A stretch of 9,631 nt of DNA from Hyphomicrobium_A sp943371625. GTDB taxonomy: Bacteria; Pseudomonadota; Alphaproteobacteria; Rhizobiales; Hyphomicrobiaceae. The translations under genes and the position numbers were made by a program. Location of the stretch: NCBI GenBank assembly GCA_943371625.1, contig CALRVN010000130.1:1-9631 (forward strand), written 5' to 3'. The notes beneath the pieces were generated by a model. The model made no database searches. It worked only from the letters and a program-made list of their open reading frames with translations, and was not told the origin of the DNA. Every line of letters begins with the position of its first letter. Within the stretch, counting starts at the first letter, position 1. Shown here piece by piece: positions 1-6,776 of this stretch.

Positions 1-2106
<2,106 letters not shown>

Positions 2107-2113
2107 CGCAAGA

Positions 2114-2210
2114 GTGCTTCCGGAAAAGTGGCAACCGGTTTTCCGATAAGAAGCACGACCAAACAAAGGTCTGGAGCCGTTCTCCGATTCCACCAAAACC
2201 GGAACGGCTC
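2114..2210. repeat. Double-hairpin intergenic repeat between ppk1 and ppx
   Basis: Two palindromes fill most of the ppk1-ppx gap. The first has perfect outer arms GTGCTTC (2114-2120) and GAAGCAC (2150-2156), with nested inner arms CGGAAAA (2121-2127) and TTTTCCG (2139-2145). The second has 9-base perfect arms GAGCCGTTC (2174-2182) and GAACGGCTC (2202-2210). The pattern of a GGAAAAGTGG/ACCGGTTTTCCG palindrome followed by a second palindrome ending in GGCTCTA resembles a dispersed repeat that I recall as common between genes of Hyphomicrobiales. Family membership is from memory. Neither hairpin is followed by a T-run, so neither is a standard intrinsic terminator. In an operon it could act as an mRNA-stability or attenuation element. 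Confidence 0.75.
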
Positions 2211-2231
2211 TAGCACGCAGCGGGGCGCATT

Positions 2232-3770
2232 TTGACGAGCTTGGAACGCTTGTTCGGCGAGCAGCATCGTGGGCACGAGCTCGAGCCGATCGGTGTCATC
2301 GACATCGGCTCGAATTCCGTGCGCCTCGTCGTCTACGAGGGCGCCGTGCGCGCGCCGACGCCGCTGTTCAACGAGAAGGTGCTCTGCGGCCTCGGTAAGT
2401 CGATCGCCTCCACCGGCAAGCTCGGTGCCGATGCCGTCGACCGCGCCCTCATCGCGCTGGCTCGCTTCCGCACCATCACCCGCATCCTCGAAGTAAAGAA
2501 CGTGCGCGCCTTCGCCACCGCCGCCGTGCGCGAGGCCGAGGACGGCGCCGACTTCATCGCCCGCGCCGAGAAGGCACTCGGGCTGCGCATCGAAATTCTC
2601 TCCGGCGAGCGCGAGGCCAAGCTCGTCGCCCAGGGCATCATGATGGGTTTCGTCGAGCCCGATGGCATTGCCGGAGACTTGGGCGGCGGCAGCCTCGAGC
2701 TGATCGACGTCTCCTCCGACCGCTTGAAGCAGGCGACGACCTTGCCCGTCGGCGGGTTGCGCCTCATCGACGCCACCGGCAACAAGATCGAGAAAGCCCA
2801 GCCGCTCATCGACGACGCGCTGGCGCAGGTCTCATGGATCGGCCAGGGCGCCGGCCGGCCGTTCTACGCCGTCGGCGGAAGCTGGCGCGCCATCGCCAAG
2901 CTGCACATGGAGCAGAACAACTACCCGCTGCACGTCACGCACGGCTACGCCATCCCGACTTTGGAGGCGGTCACCTTCTGCGAGTTCCTGCGCAAGACCA
3001 AGAAGCTCACCGGCATGGCCGGCTTCGACGAGATCGCCAAGGCACGCCGCGAGGTGCTCCCCTTTGCCGCGTTCGTTCTGGAGCGCCTCCTGAAAGTGCT
3101 GAACCCCAGCGAGGTCGTGTTCTCCGTCTTCGGCATTCGCGAGGGGCTCATCTACTCTTTGCTCCCCGCGCACGAGCGCCGCAAGGATCCGCTGCTCTCC
3201 TTCTGCGCCGAGTACGCCAGCCTGCGCTCCCGCTCCATCGAGCACGCCTGGGAGCTGTGCAAGTGGACCGACACGCTGTTCGAGCCGCCCGGCCCCAAGG
3301 AAACCCCCGAGGAGCGCCGGCTACGCTACGCCGCCTGCCTCATCTCAGACATCGGTTGGCGCGAGCACCCCGATTATCGCGGCGAGCAGAGCTTGAACCT
3401 CCTCGCCCATGCCGGCCTGTCCGGCGTCGACCACCCCGGCCGCGTCTTCATGGCGCTCGCCATCTTCTACCGCCATGCCGGGGCCTCCCAGGAGCACGCC
3501 GCCGAGCTTTCCGACCGCTTCAAGCTCCTCATCTCCAAGCGCGCCCAGAAGCGCGCCCGAATCATTGCGGCAGCCATCCGCACCGCGCACATGCTTTCGG
3601 TCGGGGTTCCGGGCGTGATCGACGAGACGCCGCTCAGCTACGACGGCGACAAGCTCGTCCTCTCCATACCCAAGTCCTACGCCGGCCTCGACGGAGAGCG
3701 CCTGCGCCGCCGCTTCGACACCCTGGCGCAGCTTCTGGAGAAGGTGCCCGAAGTCCGAATCGGCCGTTAG
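2232..3770 (+). CDS. ppx: Exopolyphosphatase (Ppx/GppA family)
   Basis: Releases phosphate from the ends of polyphosphate chains, opposing the ppk1 product; Ppx/GppA enzymes may also hydrolyse pppGpp. At 512 residues it matches E. coli Ppx (513). The ASKHA-fold phosphate-binding loops are clear: DIGSNS (residues 24-29) and GDLGGGS (148-154). SGEREA (around 124-129) supplies a candidate catalytic glutamate, and AVGGSWRAIAKL follows. The C-terminal half carries an HD-like region (RYAACLISDIGW..., then NLLAHAGLSGVDHPGR). The start is uncertain: an in-frame TAG at 2211 closes the upstream frame, and no ATG lies before the conserved IGVIDIGSNS motif. TTG at 2232 is chosen because GGGG (2222-2225) sits six bases upstream; TTG codons at 2241 and 2250 are alternatives. 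The gene is probably co-transcribed with ppk1 through the intervening repeat. Confidence 0.95.
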   Translation: MTSLERLFGEQHRGHELEPIGVIDIGSNSVRLVVYEGAVRAPTPLFNEKVLCGLGKSIASTGKLGADAVDRALIALARFRTITRILEVKNVRAFATAAVREAEDGADFIARAEKALGLRIEILSGEREAKLVAQGIMMGFVEPDGIAGDLGGGSLELIDVSSDRLKQATTLPVGGLRLIDATGNKIEKAQPLIDDALAQVSWIGQGAGRPFYAVGGSWRAIAKLHMEQNNYPLHVTHGYAIPTLEAVTFCEFLRKTKKLTGMAGFDEIAKARREVLPFAAFVLERLLKVLNPSEVVFSVFGIREGLIYSLLPAHERRKDPLLSFCAEYASLRSRSIEHAWELCKWTDTLFEPPGPKETPEERRLRYAACLISDIGWREHPDYRGEQSLNLLAHAGLSGVDHPGRVFMALAIFYRHAGASQEHAAELSDRFKLLISKRAQKRARIIAAAIRTAHMLSVGVPGVIDETPLSYDGDKLVLSIPKSYAGLDGERLRRRFDTLAQLLEKVPEVRIGR

Positions 3771-3776
3771 TATCAT

Positions 3777-3804
3777 GCCGTCCGCGGATTGCTCGCGGAC
3801 CGGC
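3777..3804 (+). terminator. Stem-loop just after ppx, possible terminator
   Basis: Seven bases after the ppx stop codon, GCCG-TCCGCG (3777-3786) pairs with CGCGGA-CGGC (3794-3804). This gives a ten-pair, GC-rich stem with one bulged C (3800) and a seven-base loop. Its position at the end of the ppk1-ppx unit suits transcript termination or 3'-end protection. No U-run follows, so it is not a textbook intrinsic terminator. Confidence 0.45.
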
Positions 3805-3884
3805 GATGCAGCCCGGCCGCATCTACCCTGCAGGAAATAGGTGCTCGCCGACCAATGTTTCGTGCGCAACTTTGCGCGCGACCA

Positions 3885-3913
3885 TTGTCCAGGGCCCGAC
3901 GCCGCCATATTTC
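3885..3913 (+). promoter_or_regulatory. Weak candidate promoter for the dnaJ-like gene
   Basis: TTGTCC (3885-3890) and TATTTC (3908-3913) are 17 bases apart in the 236-base gap between ppx and the J-domain gene. They match 4 of 6 and 3 of 6 bases of the sigma-70 consensus, so this is only a positional suggestion. Nothing resembling a heat-shock CIRCE palindrome was seen in the gap. The rest of the gap shows no other recognisable signal apart from the post-ppx stem-loop. Confidence 0.2.
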
Positions 3914-4006
3914 CTGCTAGACTGAAGCCGCTGGCCGGGGGGCCGGCATAGACCATGATCGTTCGGGCCCTATCAGCCCACGCTCTAGGGGACAGGACGT
4001 TTCGAG

Positions 4007-4918
4007 ATGGCCGATGATCCGTATTCGACCCTGGGCGTATCGCGCGACGCCTCGGAGGAGGACATCCGCCGCGCCTTTCGCAAACTGGCCAAAGAGCTCC
4101 ATCCTGACGTCTCCAAGGGCAACGAGGAGCGCTTCCGGAAAGTCACCTCGGCCTACGAAATCGTTGGCGACGCCGAGAAGCGCCGCGCCTACGACCGCGG
4201 CGAGATAGACGCGCGCGGCGACCCGCGTCACGCTGGCTTCCGACAGTATGCGCGCGGTGCCAGAGCGGGTGCAGGCGCCGGCGCCGGAGCGGGCGGCTTC
4301 GAAGAGTTCGGCTTCGGCGACATCTTCTCCGACATTTTTGGCAGCGCGGGCCGCGGCGCGGCTAGCGGCCAACGCACCAACTTCACCTCCAAGGGCCAGG
4401 ACGTCCGCTACACGCTCGAGGTCGACTTCATCGAGGCCGCGCTCGGTGCGACCAAGCGCGTAACCCTGCCGAGCGGTGGCACCCTCGATCTAGCGGTTCC
4501 AGCCGCCGTCACCGACGGCCAGGTGCTCCGTCTCAAGGGCAAAGGCCAGCGCGGCGCCGGCGGTGCCGAGGCCGGCGATGCCCTCGTCGAAATTCGCGTG
4601 CGCCCGCATCCGCAGTTCAAGCGCGAGGACGACGATATTCTCCTCGAGGTGCCGATCACCATCGACGAGGCCGTGCTCGGCGCCAAGGTCGAGGTGCCGA
4701 CAATCTCCGGCCGCGTGCAGCTCACAGTGCCGAAGGGGACGAGTTCGGGTCGCGTGTTTCGTCTGAAGGGCAAGGGCGTGAAAAGCGCCGGCCGCTCGGA
4801 GCTGGGCGATCAGCTCGTCACCGTGCGCATCGTGCTCCCCGAGAACATCGACGACACGCTCGCCTACTTCTTCTCCGAGTGGCGACAGAAGAACCGCTAC
4901 GACCCCGGCCGCAAGTAG
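4007..4918 (+). CDS. Class B (zinc-finger-less) J-domain co-chaperone, CbpA/DnaJ-like
   Basis: A Hsp40-type co-chaperone that should bind unfolded polypeptides and stimulate the ATPase of DnaK. The J domain spans residues 4-66 with the essential HPD at 32-34 and the helix IV region DAEKRRAYDRG. A glycine-rich linker (about 82-125) follows, containing an Ala-Gly run (87-96) and a short F/G segment (FEEFGFGDIFSDIFG). From about 133 come the two beta-rich C-terminal substrate-binding domains, with VTDGQVLRLKGKGQRG and GRVFRLKGKGVK as the paired family motifs. The CxxCxGxG zinc-finger repeats of true DnaJ are absent, and 303 residues fits the CbpA class. Start ATG 4007 has AGGA (3994-3997) nine bases upstream. 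No dnaK or grpE is adjacent, so it is probably an accessory J-protein. It stands alone on the plus strand ahead of the DUF559 cassette. Confidence 0.93.
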   Translation: MADDPYSTLGVSRDASEEDIRRAFRKLAKELHPDVSKGNEERFRKVTSAYEIVGDAEKRRAYDRGEIDARGDPRHAGFRQYARGARAGAGAGAGAGGFEEFGFGDIFSDIFGSAGRGAASGQRTNFTSKGQDVRYTLEVDFIEAALGATKRVTLPSGGTLDLAVPAAVTDGQVLRLKGKGQRGAGGAEAGDALVEIRVRPHPQFKREDDDILLEVPITIDEAVLGAKVEVPTISGRVQLTVPKGTSSGRVFRLKGKGVKSAGRSELGDQLVTVRIVLPENIDDTLAYFFSEWRQKNRYDPGRK

Positions 4919-4945
4919 CCTGACTCTCCCGTCAAAGTGACCTAA

Positions 4946-5008
4946 CTTAACCTCTCCCATGGGGAGAGGTCGGCTGGACGCGCATTGCGCGGCTAGCCGG
5001 GTGAGGGG
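4946..5008 (+). repeat. Left inverted-repeat arm of the DUF559 cassette
   Basis: The arm starts CTTAACCTCTCCC (4946-4958) and contains two hairpins. The first pairs CCTCTCCC (4951-4958) with GGGAGAGG (4962-4969) over a three-base loop. The second pairs CGCGC (4979-4983) with GCGCG (4987-4991) over ATT. It ends CCGGGTGAGGGG (4997-5008), directly against the ATG of the DUF559 gene. Repeats built from CCTCTCCC/GGGAGAGG hairpins and a GGTGAGGGG block are, from memory, widespread REP-like intergenic elements in alphaproteobacteria. Confidence 0.85.
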
Positions 5009-5353
5009 ATGAACCGTTTCAAGGCTCGTTCACGTGCTCTGAGAGTCTCGCAGACCTCTGCTGAGGACGTTCTGTGGCGTGAACTGCGCGGCCGTCGACT
5101 GGCTCAATGGAAGTTCCGCCGCCAGCATCCAATCCTGCGTTACATCGTTGATTTCGTCACCCTCGACGGCAAATTCATTGTTGAGGTGGATGGCGCAACC
5201 CATTCGACCGAACGCGAACGAAAGCGAGATGCGAGGCGGACCGCCGAACTGGAAGGTATCGGCTTCCACGTATTCCGAGTCACCAACACCGAGATCTATG
5301 AGAATTTGGATGGCGTCTTGGAGGCTATCCTGCACGAGCTTGGAACGATCTAG
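5009..5353 (+). CDS. DUF559 family endonuclease-like protein
   Basis: A 114-residue single-domain protein of the DUF559 family, which belongs to the PD-(D/E)XK nuclease-like fold and is related to Vsr mismatch endonucleases. The expected pattern is intact: TSAEDVLWRELRGRRL (16-31), KFRRQHPI (35-42), YIVDFV with Asp48, then FIVEVDGATH with Glu59, Asp61 and His65, followed by RKRDARRTAELEGIGFHVFRVTN. The conserved acidic residues suggest a metal-dependent DNA-cutting or nicking activity; biological function is not established for the family. ATG 5009 is the only credible start, because an in-frame TAG lies at 4994. The purine block GAGGGG (5003-5008) touches the ATG with no spacing, which is poor for initiation. 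GC is low for the window: by hand count 31 of 60 bases at 5281-5340, against 46 of 60 at 2521-2580 in ppx. This suggests transfer. The gene lies exactly between two inverted repeat arms. Confidence 0.88.
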   Translation: MNRFKARSRALRVSQTSAEDVLWRELRGRRLAQWKFRRQHPILRYIVDFVTLDGKFIVEVDGATHSTERERKRDARRTAELEGIGFHVFRVTNTEIYENLDGVLEAILHELGTI

Positions 5354-5412
5354 CCCCTCACCCGGATGCGATCTTCGATCGCCTCCGACCTCTCCCCCTG
5401 GGAGAGGTTAAG
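5354..5412 (-). repeat. Right inverted-repeat arm of the DUF559 cassette
   Basis: Starts CCCCTCACCCGG (5354-5365) on the base after the TAG stop, the exact reverse complement of the left arm's inner end. GCGATC (5368-5373) pairs with GATCGC (5377-5382) over TTC. CCTCTCCC (5389-5396) then pairs with GGGAGAGG (5400-5407) over a three-base loop, and the arm ends GGGAGAGGTTAAG (5400-5412). Read in reverse complement, the outer 28 bases differ from the left arm at a single position, in the loop of this hairpin. Lying between convergent transcription units, the arm could also stop transcription from both sides. Confidence 0.85.
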
Positions 5413-5468
5413 GTCTCCCGACGGCGGCCGCCCGCTGCCGAATGCCCAGTTGTCGATTGCACTTCGTG

Positions 5469-6650
5469 CTACTGCGCGGCTTCACGCCCTGGCTTCAAGG
5501 TGGCGATCGGAACCGGAACCACCTCGCTGCCCGCCAGCGTCAGCGCGATCTCACCGCGCTTCAAGCGCAGCGCATCCTCGCCGAACAGCCGCCGCCGCCA
5601 GCCCTTCAGCGCCGGAATGTCCGGCTCCGGCTCGGTGGCGATGCGCTCCAGATCTTCCGATCCCGCGATCAGCTTCGGCGCCACGCGGTGCCGCGCCGCC
5701 GACGCCTTCAGCAGCACGCGCAGCAGCTCCATCAGCGCCGTCGATTCCGCCGTCAGCTGCGTCCCGCGCGATACGGCGGGCACGCTCTTCATGTCGCGCG
5801 CTAGTCCCCGCTTCACGGCTTCGATGATCTCGCGTGCCCGCGACGAGCGCGAAAAGCCCTCGCTCAATGTGCGCAGGTGGCTGAGCTGCTCTGCCGAGGT
5901 CGGTGCCTGGTTGGCGATGTCGTACAGCGCTTCATCGCGCAGCACGCGCGACCGCGGCACGTCCTGAGACTGCGCCAGCCGCTCGCGCCACGCCGCCAGC
6001 TCCATCAGCACCGCCAGCGCCTTGCGGTTCTTTACCCGCAGCTTCAGCCGCTGCCAGGCTTCCTCGGGATGCGACTCGTAAGTCTTGGGATCGGTGAGGA
6101 CGCCCATTTCCTCATTCAGCCACTCCGCGCGGCCGGCCTTGTCGATGTCGGCCCGCAGGTGGTGGTACACGTCGCGCAGGTACGTCACGTCACCGAGCGC
6201 ATATTCGAGCTGCTTGTCCGACAGGGGGCGCCGGCTCCAGTCGGTGAAGCGCGAGGATTTGTCGAGGTCGGCCCCGGTGACGTTCTTGACGAGGTTAACG
6301 TACGAGACGCTCTCCCCGAACCCGCACACCATCGCCGCCACCTGCGTGTCGAAGACCGGCCGCGGTACCAGCCCGGTACGCGCGAAGACGATTTCGATGT
6401 CCTGCCTGGCGGCGTGGAAGACCTTGACGATGTGCTCATCGGCCATGAGCTGCCAGAACGGCGCGAGATCGAGCCCCGGCGCCATTGGGTCGATGATCAG
6501 CGCCTCTTCTGCAGACGCGATCTGGATCAGGCAAAGCTGCGGCCAGAACGTCTGCTCGCGCAGGAATTCCGTGTCGACGGTGACGAAGTCGCCCGTCGAG
6601 AGGTCCCGTACAGCTTGGGAGAGGTCTTCTGAGGTGGTGACGATACGCAT
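5469..6650 (-). CDS. rnd: Ribonuclease D
   Basis: A 3'-to-5' exoribonuclease of the DEDDy group that trims tRNA precursors and other structured RNAs. All exonuclease motifs are present: DTEF with Asp26 and Glu28 (Exo I), HAARQDIE with Asp84 (Exo II), and EYALGDVTYL with Tyr150 and Asp154 (Exo III). FWPQLCLIQIA and FDTQVAAMVCG are further typical blocks. An HRDC RNA-binding domain covers roughly 210-290 (KNRKALAVLMELAAWRERLAQ...), and the C-terminal part is basic. At 393 residues it is of normal length (E. coli 375). The start ATG at 6650 is followed at once by the conserved N-terminus, but no convincing Shine-Dalgarno sequence precedes it. From memory, many Hyphomicrobiales carry rnd directly after ppx in the same orientation; here it is convergent to that unit. 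Confidence 0.96.
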   Translation of the reverse strand: MRIVTTSEDLSQAVRDLSTGDFVTVDTEFLREQTFWPQLCLIQIASAEEALIIDPMAPGLDLAPFWQLMADEHIVKVFHAARQDIEIVFARTGLVPRPVFDTQVAAMVCGFGESVSYVNLVKNVTGADLDKSSRFTDWSRRPLSDKQLEYALGDVTYLRDVYHHLRADIDKAGRAEWLNEEMGVLTDPKTYESHPEEAWQRLKLRVKNRKALAVLMELAAWRERLAQSQDVPRSRVLRDEALYDIANQAPTSAEQLSHLRTLSEGFSRSSRAREIIEAVKRGLARDMKSVPAVSRGTQLTAESTALMELLRVLLKASAARHRVAPKLIAGSEDLERIATEPEPDIPALKGWRRRLFGEDALRLKRGEIALTLAGSEVVPVPIATLKPGREAAQ

Positions 6651-6658
6651 TTGAGGGG

Positions 6659-6687
6659 CGTATAGCGCATCAAATCGGGTTTGTCGC
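6659..6687 (-). promoter_or_regulatory. Candidate rnd promoter giving a near-leaderless mRNA
   Basis: On the minus strand, GCGACA (6682-6687) and TATACG (6659-6664) are exactly 17 bases apart and each match 4 of 6 sigma-70 consensus positions. The -10 box ends only eight bases before the rnd ATG, so transcription would begin at or very near the start codon. This agrees with the lack of a ribosome-binding site there. The call rests on weak hexamers. Confidence 0.3.
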
Positions 6688-6776
6688 GGGTCCCCCGCAC
6701 CTTAGTTCCTTACCCGCGCTCGGGAATGTGGGTCCGCAGCGCTTTGGCGGCGCACCCAGGCCGCCCGCCCCGCCCG

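Larger units (their letters stand above)
4946..5412. mobile_element. DUF559 gene cassette bounded by long inverted repeats
   Basis: A 467-base unit consisting of left arm (4946-5008), DUF559 reading frame (5009-5353) and right arm (5354-5412), with no spare base between them. The arms are inverted copies: outer blocks of 28 bases match at 27 positions, inner blocks of 12 bases match completely, and the 19-23 bases between them differ. TTAA stands near both outer ends (4947-4950 and 5408-5411), as part of the inverted repeat or possibly as a four-base target duplication. The unit sits between convergent genes (dnaJ-like and rnd), a neutral place for an insertion. Calling it mobile is an inference from this geometry and from the lower GC of the gene; no transposase is present and I cannot search for other copies. 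Confidence 0.5.

Noticed and set aside
2174..2210. Second hairpin after ppk1 as an intrinsic terminator
   Set aside because: The loop is 19 bases long and no T-run follows; it fits a dispersed repeat better.
2834..3925. A 363-codon plus-strand frame overlapping ppx
   Set aside because: Its translation is extremely rich in Arg, Pro and Ala, typical of a shifted reading of GC-rich DNA, and ppx covers the same region with clear motifs.
4946..5412. CRISPR array or paired intrinsic terminators as an explanation of the repeats
   Set aside because: There are only two copies, in inverted orientation, around a gene. Neither arm has a T-run, and the 28- and 12-base arm identities exceed what two independent terminators would share.
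4925..5420. TCTCCCG at 4925-4931 and 5414-5420 as a target-site duplication around the cassette
   Set aside because: The copies lie at unequal distances from the element ends (14 bases and 1 base), so they cannot be a simple insertion duplication; probably chance.
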